Program-made: the position numbers and the translations under genes
DNA from: VSJD01 sp964617825
GTDB lineage: Bacteria; Verrucomicrobiota; Kiritimatiellia; JAAZAB01
Direction: 5' to 3'
NCBI GenBank assembly: GCA_964617825.1
Contig: CAZTWL010000005.1
Coordinates: 1-64,000 of the forward strand
Length of the DNA: 64,000 bases
The notes under the pieces: model-generated
What the model was told of the DNA's origin: nothing
What the model saw: only the letters and a program-made list of their open reading frames with translations
Database searches by the model: none
Shown here: positions 52,577-61,434 of the stretch, one piece after another
Layout: each line of letters begins with the position of its first letter
Numbering within the stretch: position 1 is the first letter of the stretch

Positions 52577-53596
52577 CTAATGAATGATTTTCACGACTTC
52601 GCCGGCGATGCGGCAACGCGCCTTAATGGCTTCGTCGTGGTCGCCGAACAGGTTTGTCAGGATTATGATAAAGCGGTCGGATTGAGGATCGATCCAGACG
52701 GTCTGGCCGCTTGAGCCGCCATGGAAGATTGTCGCGGTCACGGACATGCCTGCGGGAATCTTTTCCGGATCCTTGTTCCAGCCGAAGGAACGCGGCGTCA
52801 GGTCGGCCCCGGCCGGGCAGGCGTTGTCAAACAGCTCGGCGATCATGCGTTCGGACTTGAAAAAACCTTTTCCGCGATTGACCATCATGCGCGCGAACTT
52901 CGCAATGTCGGTGGCGGTCGTGAACAAGCCGGCATTGCCGCATGCCTGCGGATAGAGGACTGACGCCCATTTGTCGAAAATACGGCCGGGCTCACGGTCC
53001 ATGTGGCGACCGGTACGCGCCAATCGGCCGCGCGTGCCGTCGGCCGGCCGCCCCCAACGCGTGTCGTTCATCCCGAGCGGCGCAAAAATGGCTTCATGGG
53101 CAAATTGGTCCAGTTTGACGCCGGTCACGTGTTCGACCATCATGCCCATGTAATGATAGTTTATGCAGCTATAGAGGTAACGGTTCATGGGCGGGACCGG
53201 GAAATCCGATGATAAGATGTTTTTCATCATGAGCACGGGGTCGTCAACCAGCCGATAATTCGGTTCCACCCCTGAATAATGATAGGCGAGCTGCCGAATA
53301 TTTACCGGCGCAACCATTTTGCCAGCATACTGGGGAAGAGCGTCGGTGAAACAAGCGTCGGGGGAGATGAGCCCGCGCTCAATGCAAAGCGCCGCCGCCG
53401 TCGCCGTTCCCAGGGCCTTGGTTACACTGGAAATATCAATGACCGTATCGGACGCCCAAGGACGGTTGGCGATGGGATCGGCGATTCCTCGCGAAAGCGC
53501 AAAGATATCCTTTTTTGAGGAACCGGCCATGATGGTGATGCCTTTAAAAAGCCCCCGATCTATAGACGAATCGATCAAGGTTTCCAATACTTGCAT
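52577..53596 (-). CDS. Serine hydrolase of the class C beta-lactamase/esterase family
   Basis: A 339-residue penicillin-recognising-fold hydrolase. The nucleophile motif is SVTK (Ser57-Lys60) in VIDISSVTKALG, followed by YSCINYHYMG (Tyr-x-Asn-like) and HGGSSGQ, a KTG-equivalent loop. There is no signal peptide, so a cytoplasmic esterase or peptidase is more likely than a secreted beta-lactamase. The ATG at 53596 has GGGAGG 6 bases upstream. Before the insertion its stop would have been only about 10 bases from the epimerase start, implying an original two-gene operon. Confidence 0.85.
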   Translation of the reverse strand: MQVLETLIDSSIDRGLFKGITIMAGSSKKDIFALSRGIADPIANRPWASDTVIDISSVTKALGTATAAALCIERGLISPDACFTDALPQYAGKMVAPVNIRQLAYHYSGVEPNYRLVDDPVLMMKNILSSDFPVPPMNRYLYSCINYHYMGMMVEHVTGVKLDQFAHEAIFAPLGMNDTRWGRPADGTRGRLARTGRHMDREPGRIFDKWASVLYPQACGNAGLFTTATDIAKFARMMVNRGKGFFKSERMIAELFDNACPAGADLTPRSFGWNKDPEKIPAGMSVTATIFHGGSSGQTVWIDPQSDRFIIILTNLFGDHDEAIKARCRIAGEVVKIIH

Positions 53597-53700
53597 AGTA
53601 GACCTCCCTGATTTCCAGATGCTCTTTTTGCTCCGCACAATTTACGGGTTAATACAACGGACGCTAGCAGTTGAGCCGGAATTTCCCATATGAGACCTGA

Positions 53701-53847
53701 CACCCGGCTGTCATCAAGGAAATCGCGCAATGCATGGGCATGCCCAACGAATATTATTTCAACCGGACATTTCGAAGAATCACCGGCAAACCGCCGGGGC
53801 GATTCCGACTTAGCCCAAGTTGGGCAGCTAGTCGAGAAATCCGCTGA
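53701..53847 (+). pseudogene. AraC-type regulator, C-terminal helix-turn-helix remnant
   Basis: Forty-eight codons without a start and with a stop directly upstream. The peptide VIKEIAQCMGMPNEYYFN continues into RTFRRITGKPPGRFR, the second helix-turn-helix of AraC/XylS regulators (IA..vGf.d..YFsR.Fkr.tG.sP..yR). The rest of the gene is gone. It diverges from the serine hydrolase gene, which it probably once controlled. Confidence 0.8.
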
Positions 53848-54064
53848 ATTTTCACCGCATTATTGACGATCAAACGCCCTCAAATCCAAGCCTTTGCCAG
53901 TAATGGAGTCGTTAGCAAAAAAATAAGTACAAGAGCGGGCTGAGTTTCCTCGTCAATTTCAAGAAATGAAGTCAATATGTCCGCGGGTCATTCCACCTGC
54001 TTCAGTGCCCGGAGTTTCATTCAACATCGTAAACCTGATTGGTAACGAATGCGCTTGGGTGCTG

Positions 54065-55162
54065 TCATGCCCGTTTGTAGATGTGCGGATTCTGGCGCCG
54101 GCATTCCTCGATGACGGCGATCTGGCGCCGGACTTGTTCCGGTGTGACTTTCAGCGGAGTTTTACGGGTGAGCGTGTTGTAGAGCATGCTGTAAAACACA
54201 CCCGACATGTCTTGACCGGCGGCCGTGGATGCCGAATATCCGGCTTGTTTGGATTTGGTGTCTGTCTCGGGCCATGTCCCGGTATGCCAGGTTAGTGTCT
54301 CGTGCGGATAGGCCGGGGTGCGGTCGAGTTTGAACAAAAAATCTTTGATCAATTTTTGCTTGGGCGCTTCGCTGCGCTTATAATATCTCCATTCCATGGC
54401 AGTCGTTGTGCCTTTCATGCCGCCCCGTGTGCCGTAGACGTTGTAGATAAAGCAGGGATAGGCGCAGCAGGATGAAATTTCCAGGTCGATGATCGGATGG
54501 CCCCGTCCGCTCAATAGCAGCTTGACGTGGTCCTCGGCATCGCCAAACGAGTTATCCGTATGATCCATGCAACACGTGATATTCGGCATGCCGTCGCCGA
54601 ATAAATACAGGGCCTGGTCAAGGGGATGCGGTCCCGTATTGGCCAGATTGCCGCCGTTGCGGCATTGCTGGGTCTGCCAGTCCCAACGTCGGCTGAATCC
54701 GTTAAAGGCGATCGAAATCTGCACAATGCGGCCCAGCACGCCGGAATCGATCACCTTCTGAACCTGAATAAAATATGGGGCGAACCGGGACTGCTGGAAG
54801 ATCGCAAACACTTTTCTGGATTTTTTTGCGGCGGCAATTAATTGGTCAACCTGCTTGACCTTTGGAGCCAGGGGCTTTTCGCAAAGCACATTGTAGCCGG
54901 CTTTGAGGATTTCCAGGCTGATGGGCGCGTGCAGGTCGCTGTATGTCGAGTTGACAATCAGGTCAAGGTCCCGGCGTTCGAACAGGTCGTGATAATCGGC
55001 ATAGACGTCGCAGTTGTATTCCGTAGCTGCCCGCTGCCGGCGCTCTTCCAGGAGATCCACGGCCGCCACGATTTTAAACCGGGGATCGGTTTTAAGATAA
55101 GTTCCGTGAATGTTGCGTCCGCTGCGTCCCTGGCCGATCAGCGCCACTTTAATTTGCTTCAT
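54065..55162 (-). CDS. Gfo/Idh/MocA-family oxidoreductase (copy 1)
   Basis: A 365-residue NAD(P)-dependent sugar/polyol oxidoreductase. The N-terminal Rossmann fold is VALIGQGRSGRNIHG, a variant of GxGxxG. LCEKPLAPKVKQVDQL carries the catalytic EKP lysine, and GGNLANTGPHPLDQALYLFGD the substrate-site His. It closely parallels copy 2 (WDWQT, NTGPH, D-x-A-L). AAGGAG lies upstream of the ATG. Substrate unknown. Confidence 0.92.
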   Translation of the reverse strand: MKQIKVALIGQGRSGRNIHGTYLKTDPRFKIVAAVDLLEERRQRAATEYNCDVYADYHDLFERRDLDLIVNSTYSDLHAPISLEILKAGYNVLCEKPLAPKVKQVDQLIAAAKKSRKVFAIFQQSRFAPYFIQVQKVIDSGVLGRIVQISIAFNGFSRRWDWQTQQCRNGGNLANTGPHPLDQALYLFGDGMPNITCCMDHTDNSFGDAEDHVKLLLSGRGHPIIDLEISSCCAYPCFIYNVYGTRGGMKGTTTAMEWRYYKRSEAPKQKLIKDFLFKLDRTPAYPHETLTWHTGTWPETDTKSKQAGYSASTAAGQDMSGVFYSMLYNTLTRKTPLKVTPEQVRRQIAVIEECRRQNPHIYKRA

Positions 55163-55228
55163 TGATTTCGCTCTCCTTATAATCGTGCAGCCTTCCTCGA
55201 AGTGAAGATCCCAAGCCTCTTTAAACTA

Positions 55229-55257
55229 AGCATAGTTCCTTGCAGGTTCAAGTGCAA
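55229..55257 (-). promoter_or_regulatory. Predicted promoter with embedded inverted repeat, Gfo/Idh/MocA copy 1
   Basis: Minus strand: TTGCAC, 17-base spacer, TATGCT. The -35 and spacer contain TTGCA and TGCAA arms separated by 8 bases, a likely operator. Confidence 0.55.
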
Positions 55258-55343
55258 AAAGGATCGTCAAAACAGAATTGGCCAGGTTCAATTCGCTGGG
55301 CGGCAGGCGGGTCTGACTCTCGTTCGGTTCGTTTGGCAGCTAT

Positions 55344-56435
55344 TTATGCTTTTCGGGGGAATTTGTTTTGACGGTGGGCTTCTTCAAGAATCATGATTTG
55401 CCTTCTTACCTGCGGCAGGGTGATAAGCAATTTTTCCTGGCCGTTCATTGCGTTATAAATGTTGTCATAGAAACGTTCCGGGCCCGACGGGAATGAACGC
55501 AGGGTATAGCCGACCGCTTGCTTTGCTTCGTCGGGCTTGATTTGCCAGCTCTTTTCCACCCATGGCAGCGTTTCCTGCGGATATCCGCGGTTTACGGACC
55601 ACTGTTTCCAGAATTTTTGTTTCGGCGCCTTTTGGGGATCGTAGTATTTCCAGCGCAGTTCCATTTCGTTGCCGGAAAGTCCGCCGAACGTTCCCGAAAT
55701 ACTGTAGCGTGTTTCGGGATAAGCCTGGTATTGACTGATGTTGATTTCCATGGTGGGCGCGTTTCGGCCGTAGATGGTCAAGGCGCAAAAATCGTTGGCA
55801 TCGCCGCCCATCCGGTTCTTGCACTCCATCCGGCAGAAAACCTTGGGCTTGACGTCGAAAGGGAATAACATCAGGGCCTGATCGATGGCGTGCGGCCCGG
55901 TATTGAAAAGCGCGCCACCCATGTTTTTTTGAAACGTCTGCCAATCCCATCTTCGGCAAAAGTGCGACCAGTTGCTTCGGACGTAAATGATTTCACCCAG
56001 AATGCCGGAGCCAACAATTTCTAGGATTTTGTCGAAAAAAGGCTGGAGCCGGCTGTTTTGGAAGGGCAGCAGGAGGCGCCCGAATTTGGCGGCCGCAGCG
56101 GCCATTTTGTCGAATTCAGCCACAGTCTTTGCCATGGGTTTCTCGCAGACGACGTTATAACCGGCTTTGAGCGCCTGAATTGTGGCCGGAACGTGCAGGA
56201 ACGAAGGCAAGGCGTTGATAAACAGATCGAATTCCCCGGCGCGGAGGAGATCGGAATAATCGTCATAGGCGCGCGCGCCGAATTCATTCTCGGCATCCCG
56301 TCGCCGTTCGGCAAGCTGGTCGGCCACCGCTACGATTTTGTATTTATCGGTTTTGTTTCGAAGACATCGAGCGTGAATATTATAGCCGCTGCGTCCCTGA
56401 CCGGCGATCCCAACCCGGATGACTTTTTCCTGCAT
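55344..56435 (-). CDS. Gfo/Idh/MocA-family oxidoreductase (copy 2)
   Basis: A 363-residue paralogue of copy 1: VGIAGQGRSGYNIHAR Rossmann loop, VVCEKPMAKTVAEFDKM with the catalytic Lys, WDWQTFQKNMGGALFNTGPH and AIDQALMLFPFD. The shared RSGxNIH, WDWQT and NTGPH segments and the matching C-terminus (VRRQIMILEEAHRQN versus VRRQIAVIEECRRQN) point to an old tandem duplication. Substrate unknown. GAGGAA lies before the ATG. Confidence 0.92.
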   Translation of the reverse strand: MQEKVIRVGIAGQGRSGYNIHARCLRNKTDKYKIVAVADQLAERRRDAENEFGARAYDDYSDLLRAGEFDLFINALPSFLHVPATIQALKAGYNVVCEKPMAKTVAEFDKMAAAAAKFGRLLLPFQNSRLQPFFDKILEIVGSGILGEIIYVRSNWSHFCRRWDWQTFQKNMGGALFNTGPHAIDQALMLFPFDVKPKVFCRMECKNRMGGDANDFCALTIYGRNAPTMEINISQYQAYPETRYSISGTFGGLSGNEMELRWKYYDPQKAPKQKFWKQWSVNRGYPQETLPWVEKSWQIKPDEAKQAVGYTLRSFPSGPERFYDNIYNAMNGQEKLLITLPQVRRQIMILEEAHRQNKFPRKA

Positions 56436-56719
56436 TGTTTGTTTCCTCGAATTGCTTTATTTCTGTTTCATTGCCCGCCTTGCGAGTGGGCAAAGCATAT
56501 GGTTTAGCCCTTAGGCGCACCCATCAAAAAGCTGATATTATGGCGCCTTCGGGCGGCACAAGCCGGCCTCAAACAATGGATTCGGATTGGACGGAATGAG
56601 GGTGACGGTTGCGTCGCCGCTGGCCGGCAACGGACCAAGTGCCGTTGGTTGCCTGTTACGTTTATGCCTTCGCCCGCGCCGGCGCCAGGCCGGCAGAGGG
56701 TAGGGCAAATAAGATGCTT

Positions 56720-57580
56720 TCAGTTTGACTGTTTGACTTTTACCCACCTGTCGGGTTTGGTTAGGGCTTGCATCCCGGCCTCGATCAAAGCCGCGACTTC
56801 AAGTGTCTGTTCCTTGGGAACAAGCGGTATGGTTGTGTCGAAAAATTTGAGCATGCCTTCGACAAAACGGGGAAAGAAGTCCGCCATTTCGTTTATCACT
56901 GTGCATTTGCCTTTGCCGTACTGGGCGGAAAGGCGGAATGGGTGCCCGGGCAGGATGTTGATGCTGGCCCGGCGGCCGTTGTCATAGTCAACAAGCATGA
57001 GCTTGTTGGTTGCCGTGCCGCATTGCATGACTTTCTGCGCTCCGGGCCCCATTAACATTACGAGCATTTCGATCTGGTGAATGGCGTAAACCTCGAAAAC
57101 ACCGCCGCCCTGAATTGCGGCAAAATCGACTTGCTCTCCCGCGATATCGTTTTTGAGGGCATTTTCGAGGGCCGAACCGAAACGCAGGGCCGAAGAAGAC
57201 ATCATCGGGGTGGAATATTTTTCAGCCTTGGAAAAAAGGCGTTTTGCCGCGGCTAATGTCGGCGCGAATGTCTTGTCGATGTAGACCGGTTTGCCGCTGC
57301 GAAGCGGCCGGTCGGCAAGTCTTTCGTGTTCTTCAGGGTTGGCGGGGGCCAATACCACGATGCAATCGCATTCCTTTACCACCTGTTCTATGCTTTCGGC
57401 TTTGCCGATCTTCTGCTCCTTGCACCATTCGTCGATTGATTTCCGGCCTTCCTTCTTGACCTCATCCCATGCCAGTGTTACTTCAAATTTATCTTTGAAT
57501 GTGGACTCGCGGATCAGGCGCGGATAATTGGTGGAATGCCATTCGTCGATGTAGTAATCGATAAATCCGATTGTTTTCAT
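56720..57580 (-). CDS. Gfo/Idh/MocA-like oxidoreductase, short and divergent (copy 3)
   Basis: A 286-residue protein. The N-terminal Rossmann glycine loop is replaced by GFIDYYIDEWHSTNYP. VVLAPANPEEHERLADRPLRS and GKPVYIDKTFAPTLAAAKRL keep the family layout, with DK where others have EKP. GPGAQKVMQCG and the C-terminal dimerisation sheet are recognisable. The missing GxGxxG leaves cofactor binding in doubt. It diverges from the Rrf2 gene. Confidence 0.8.
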   Translation of the reverse strand: MKTIGFIDYYIDEWHSTNYPRLIRESTFKDKFEVTLAWDEVKKEGRKSIDEWCKEQKIGKAESIEQVVKECDCIVVLAPANPEEHERLADRPLRSGKPVYIDKTFAPTLAAAKRLFSKAEKYSTPMMSSSALRFGSALENALKNDIAGEQVDFAAIQGGGVFEVYAIHQIEMLVMLMGPGAQKVMQCGTATNKLMLVDYDNGRRASINILPGHPFRLSAQYGKGKCTVINEMADFFPRFVEGMLKFFDTTIPLVPKEQTLEVAALIEAGMQALTKPDRWVKVKQSN

Positions 57581-57690
57581 AATGGGATCCTATGCGGTTG
57601 TCGATGGTTTGGATAATAGCTCTGCGCCATATCTGTCAAAAATCGTAGCCTTAATTCATGTCAAAGACAATTATGTTTGCAAATTAATTA

Positions 57691-57718
57691 TTGACGGCGG
57701 ATTAATATCTGGTATACA
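57691..57718 (+). promoter_or_regulatory. Predicted promoter of the Rrf2-hcp operon
   Basis: TTGACG (57691-57696), 16-base spacer, TATACA (57713-57718) in an AT-rich intergenic region. The first gene starts 35 bases later, with AGGAGG. Autorepression by the Rrf2 protein is plausible, but I cannot define its operator. Confidence 0.65.
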
Positions 57719-57753
57719 AGTACCACATAGACACATAAGGAGGAGCGCAGGCA

Positions 57754-58194
57754 ATGGCGACATTGATCAAGATATCCGAGGCCGGAGCGATCGGGCTCCA
57801 TGCCGGGGTGTATTTGGCGGGCAACCCCGAGAGAGTGTGTTCGGCCGGCGAAATGGCCGCGACTTTGCAGGTGTCGGAGGCGCATCTCGTAAAAGTCCTT
57901 CAGCGCCTGACGCGGGCCGGCCTGGTGCGGACCATTAGGGGACCCAAGGGAGGGTATGCCCTTGCCCGGCCTGCCGTCCGTATCACTTTGCGGGATGTTC
58001 TCGAGGCGGTCGAGGGACGCCTGGCGCCGGTGTCCTGTCTCCTGAAGCACAAGGTCTGTCGGGGCCGGCCATGTATTCTGGGAGGACTGGTCGAGGAGGT
58101 CAATTCGCGGTCCGTCGATTACATGACCGCAAAGACTCTGGCCGCGCTGGCCGATGTCGGCCGGCGCCAAAATGTTGTTGAACGAGCAAAATAA
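57754..58194 (+). CDS. Rrf2-family transcriptional regulator with three conserved-type cysteines
   Basis: A 146-residue winged-helix regulator. The DNA-binding part has VCSAGEMAATLQVSEAHLVKVLQRL and GLVRTIRGPKGGYALARP, the Rrf2 signature. Cys95, Cys102 and Cys107 (SCLLKHKVCRGRPC) match the iron-sulfur ligand arrangement of IscR and NsrR. It is first in an operon with hcp and a ferredoxin, so sensing nitric oxide or redox state via a cluster is a reasonable inference. Start: AGGAGG 9 bases upstream. Confidence 0.92.
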   Translation: MATLIKISEAGAIGLHAGVYLAGNPERVCSAGEMAATLQVSEAHLVKVLQRLTRAGLVRTIRGPKGGYALARPAVRITLRDVLEAVEGRLAPVSCLLKHKVCRGRPCILGGLVEEVNSRSVDYMTAKTLAALADVGRRQNVVERAK

Positions 58195-58215
58195 AACCGT
58201 AAATAGGAGGCGATC

Positions 58216-59862
58216 ATGTTCTGTTATCAATGCGAACAAACAGCCAAGGGAACGGGTTGCACGGTGGGCGGTGTGTGCGGCAAGGATCCGCAGACGGCGG
58301 TCTTACAAGACCTCTTAATCTATCAGACCAAGCAAATTGCCCGGCAGGCAATTGCCTGCCAGACGCCCGGAGGAGGGCGGGATAATGAGACCGACGGGTT
58401 CATCTTGGAAGCGCTGTTTTCAACAGTAACCAATGTGAATTTCGATCCGGCCCGCCTGCAGGTTCTGCTTATGGCTTCCGAACAGCATCTCAGGCGGCTG
58501 CAGGAGAATTATGCGGAACTCTGCCGTAAGCAGGGCCGCGTGACGGCAAAAACTCCAGTATCTGAAATCGGACCGTTAGCCCGCGATTTTGACGCATTGG
58601 TGAAGCAAGGCGAGGCTGTCGGCATCATGGCGCGCCGCGCCAGATTGGGCGACGATCGCGCCGGGCTGCAGGAACTGCTGATCTCCGGTCTCAAGGGTAT
58701 GGCGGCCTATGCCTTCCATGCCCGTGTTCTGGGCAAGGAAGATGATGGAGTGTATGCGTTTCTCGTCGAGGCGCTGGACTTTCTGACCCGCCCGGATCCT
58801 TCGGTTAACGATCTCCTGGCGATGTGCCTCAAATGCGGCGAGGTTAATTTGAAAGTCATGGGCCTCCTGGATGCGGCCAATACCGGCGCCTATGGGCATC
58901 CCACGCCCACGGCAGTTCGCATTCATCCGTTGAAAGGCAAGGCCATCCTGGTCTCCGGTCATGACCTCAAGGACTTGGAAATGTTGCTGAAACAGACCGA
59001 GGGACAGGGGATCAATGTTTATACGCATGGCGAAATGCTGCCGGCGCATGGCTATCCCGGCTTGAAAAAATACAAACACCTGGCGGGCCATTACGGCGGA
59101 GCCTGGCAGGATCAGCGCACGGAGTTCGACGCGTTTCCCGGCGCCATCCTGATGACCACTAACTGCATTCAGAAGCCCAAGGATAGTTATCGAGACCGCA
59201 TCTTTACCAGCGGCCTGGTGGCCTTCCCCGGTGTGGCGCATATTAACGGCCATGATTTTGCGCCGCTGATCCGGGCCGCCCTGGCGGCGGATGGTTTTAA
59301 GGAGGATGGACCCGAACAAACCATTCTGGTCGGGTTTGGACATAACGCCGTAATGGGCGTTGCCGGACAGGTGGTGCAGGCGGTCAAGTCCGGCGCTATT
59401 CGCCATTTCTTCCTGGTTGGAGGTTGTGACGGCGCCAAGAGCGGCCGTAATTATTACACCGAGTTTGCCCGGCAGGTGCCGCCTGATTGCGTGATTCTGA
59501 CCCTGGCCTGCGGCAAATTCCGGTTCAATAAGCTGGATTTTGGGGCAATTGGCGGGATTCCGCGGCTGCTGGATTGCGGGCAATGCAACGATGCCTATTC
59601 CGCGATTCAGATTGCCGTGGCGCTGGCGAACGCGTTCAAGTGCGGCGTCAATGACTTGCCGCTTTCGCTGGTGCTCTCCTGGTATGAGCAGAAAGCCGTC
59701 TGCATCCTGCTCACGTTGTTGCACCTTGGCATTCGCAACATTCGCCTTGGTCCCAGTCTGCCGGCCTGTCTGACTCCTCCCGTCCTGAAGGTGCTGACGG
59801 AAAAGTTCGCCATCATGCCGATCACCACGCCGGAACAGGATCTGAAGGCAATCTTGGGTTAG
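58216..59862 (+). CDS. hcp: Hydroxylamine reductase / hybrid cluster protein
   Basis: Hcp carries a 4Fe-4S cluster and a hybrid Fe-S-O cluster; proposed activities are hydroxylamine and nitric oxide reduction and protein S-nitrosylation. The N-terminal ligands are MFCYQCEQTAKGTGC and VGGVCG. Hybrid-cluster residues occur in SGHDLKDLE, YTHGEMLPAHGYP, TTNCIQKP, VGGCDGAKSGRNYY, LACGKFRFNK and LDCGQCNDAYSA. At 548 residues it matches the longer, anaerobe-type form. It starts 21 bases after the Rrf2 gene with AGGAGG. Confidence 0.97.
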   Translation: MFCYQCEQTAKGTGCTVGGVCGKDPQTAVLQDLLIYQTKQIARQAIACQTPGGGRDNETDGFILEALFSTVTNVNFDPARLQVLLMASEQHLRRLQENYAELCRKQGRVTAKTPVSEIGPLARDFDALVKQGEAVGIMARRARLGDDRAGLQELLISGLKGMAAYAFHARVLGKEDDGVYAFLVEALDFLTRPDPSVNDLLAMCLKCGEVNLKVMGLLDAANTGAYGHPTPTAVRIHPLKGKAILVSGHDLKDLEMLLKQTEGQGINVYTHGEMLPAHGYPGLKKYKHLAGHYGGAWQDQRTEFDAFPGAILMTTNCIQKPKDSYRDRIFTSGLVAFPGVAHINGHDFAPLIRAALAADGFKEDGPEQTILVGFGHNAVMGVAGQVVQAVKSGAIRHFFLVGGCDGAKSGRNYYTEFARQVPPDCVILTLACGKFRFNKLDFGAIGGIPRLLDCGQCNDAYSAIQIAVALANAFKCGVNDLPLSLVLSWYEQKAVCILLTLLHLGIRNIRLGPSLPACLTPPVLKVLTEKFAIMPITTPEQDLKAILG

Positions 59863-59866
59863 GAAT

Positions 59867-60742
59867 ATGAGACGACAGATCATCCATATTGACGAAGCGA
59901 AGTGTAACGGCTGTGGGCGGTGTGTCTCGGCCTGTGCAGAGGGCGCGCTCCAATTGGTAAATGGCAAGGCCAAATTGGTGAAGGAAGTCTTTTGCGATGG
60001 CTTGGGCGATTGCATCGGCGAATGCCCTGCCGGAGCGCTGACTATTGAAATTCGCGAAGGAGCGGATTTCGACTACGCGCAAACGAAAAGCCATGTTCAG
60101 GCTGAGCGGGGCGCAGGCGGTCTTCAGAATTTGGAAGCTGCCGCCCGTAGACATGGTGTTACCGCAGACAACCTGTCCGCAACTGGCCACCCCGGTGGCG
60201 GTGGCCATCCCAGTGGCGGTGGCCACCCCAGTGGCGGTGGCCACCCCGGTGGTGGTAGTCACGGCGGTGGTTGTCCGGGAATGCGGATGCGATTTGCACC
60301 TAAACCGGCCTCCGGTGCGGCTGGTGACGCCGTTGCGGCAATTGCTTCGGCGGGTCAGTCGGAATTGGAGCAGTGGCCGGTGCAGATTCACCTGGTCCAG
60401 CCGGGCGCGCCTTTTTTCCATGGCCGCGAATTGCTGGTGCTCAGCACTTGCGCCCCGGTGGCATCGGCCGCAATCCATTCGCGGTTTATCCATGGTCGTG
60501 GGGTCGTGGTCGGCTGTCCCAAGCTGGATCGCACGGAAGGCTATGTCGATAAGTTGGCGGCGATTTTGCGGGACACGAGTATTCCCCGCGTGCTTGTGGT
60601 GCGTATGGAAGTGCCCTGTTGCGGCGGCCTGACGGCGATCGTACGGGAGGCGGTGCGCCAGAGCGGTCGCCAGGACCTTGCTGTGGAGGAAGTGCAGGTT
60701 GGCTTGGATGGCGCGCTTAAAACGCAAACGCGGATTAACTGA
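59867..60742 (+). CDS. 2[4Fe-4S] ferredoxin-type protein with a His/Gly repeat linker
   Basis: A 291-residue protein. The N-terminal ferredoxin module has CNGCGRCVSAC (Cys13, 16, 19, 23) and FCDGLGDCIGECPAGAL (Cys43, 49, 53), the second cluster with a variant spacing. After residue 106 come four 6-residue units GHPGGG/GHPSGG, then SHGGGCPG. A C-terminal domain of about 120 residues (LVLSTCAPVASAAIHSRF, VVVGCPKLDRTEGYVDKLAAI, VRMEVPCCGGL) has further cysteines. It probably passes electrons to Hcp (inference from the 4-base spacing). The repeat could bind Ni, Zn or Cu. Confidence 0.85.
   Translation: MRRQIIHIDEAKCNGCGRCVSACAEGALQLVNGKAKLVKEVFCDGLGDCIGECPAGALTIEIREGADFDYAQTKSHVQAERGAGGLQNLEAAARRHGVTADNLSATGHPGGGGHPSGGGHPSGGGHPGGGSHGGGCPGMRMRFAPKPASGAAGDAVAAIASAGQSELEQWPVQIHLVQPGAPFFHGRELLVLSTCAPVASAAIHSRFIHGRGVVVGCPKLDRTEGYVDKLAAILRDTSIPRVLVVRMEVPCCGGLTAIVREAVRQSGRQDLAVEEVQVGLDGALKTQTRIN
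60185..60256 (+). repeat. Four 18-bp tandem repeats in the ferredoxin gene
   Basis: Four in-frame units of the type GGCCACCCCRGTGGCGGT (60185, 60203, 60221, 60239), encoding residues 107-130, with a degenerate fifth unit to about 60271. Unit number may vary between strains. Confidence 0.9.
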
Positions 60743-60865
60743 ACAGCCCTATCCCGCAGGCGGGGGAGATCGATTGGCACGCCGCTGATGCCACGGATAA
60801 AAAATATAGGAACGCGTCTTGGTATCCTGTGTCAGCGGCGGTTAAATTATGCTTAAAGGAGCCCT

Positions 60866-61198
60866 ATGAAGACAGCTGACGAATTAAAGGCGCGGGCCAT
60901 CGGCTTGAAGGATTTTGTGGAATATGCCGCCGGTTCCGTGGTCAGCAAGACGCTGATCGACAAGCAAGTCGGGACATTGACCCTCTTTGCGTTCGATGCC
61001 GGTCAGGGACTCAGCGAGCATACGGCGCCCTATGATGCCGTTGTCCAGGTCCTGGATGGCGAAGCGGAACTCATCATTGCCGGCCAGTCGGTCAAGGCCA
61101 CGGCCGGCGAAATGGTGATTATGCCCTCCGGCCTTCCGCATGCCGTAAGGGCCGTGCAGCGCTTTAAGATGCTCCTGACCATGATCCGGGAGAAATAA
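60866..61198 (+). CDS. Single-domain cupin protein
   Basis: A 110-residue cupin_2 barrel. The first motif reads LSEHTAPYDAVVQVLDGEAEL, reduced in metal ligands (one His), and the second MPSGLPHAVRAVQRF has the expected His. Function unknown; small cupins of this kind often follow hcp/ferredoxin genes in anaerobes. AAAGGAG precedes the ATG. It is 123 bases after the ferredoxin gene, in the same direction. Confidence 0.88.
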   Translation: MKTADELKARAIGLKDFVEYAAGSVVSKTLIDKQVGTLTLFAFDAGQGLSEHTAPYDAVVQVLDGEAELIIAGQSVKATAGEMVIMPSGLPHAVRAVQRFKMLLTMIREK

Positions 61199-61379
61199 GC
61201 GAAAAGTTCCCCTGCGCGCGCGCCGCTTACGCGCCACATTTCGCGCTCGGCGGTGAAGGGTCACCGTGGTGCGCGCCGTCATTCGATCGTCCTGCCTGAT
61301 GTTTATGTTCCGCCGCCATTCGGCGCGCGCGTCATTTCCGGCAATAATGGCCCTTGGCGCCAGCTTTTTAAAAAAAGGC

Positions 61380-61425
61380 TTGCTTTGTATGGCTTTGTCT
61401 GTATAAATATACTCAGTCATACAAA
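61380..61425 (+). promoter_or_regulatory. Predicted promoter and operator of the GntR-type regulator
   Basis: TTGCTT (61380-61385), 16-base spacer, TATAAA (61402-61407). The -10 lies in GTATAAATATAC (61401-61412), a near-perfect palindrome, flanked by TTTGT and ACAAA arms. This arrangement suggests autoregulation by the adjacent gene. Confidence 0.5.
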
Positions 61426-61434
61426 TGGAGGCCT

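Noticed and set aside
58576..60015. 479-codon minus-strand frame opposite hcp
   Set aside because: Antisense of hcp; no domain.
61295..61404. Short plus-strand frame upstream of the GntR-type gene
   Set aside because: Overlaps the predicted promoter, lacks a ribosome site, and ends in the -10.
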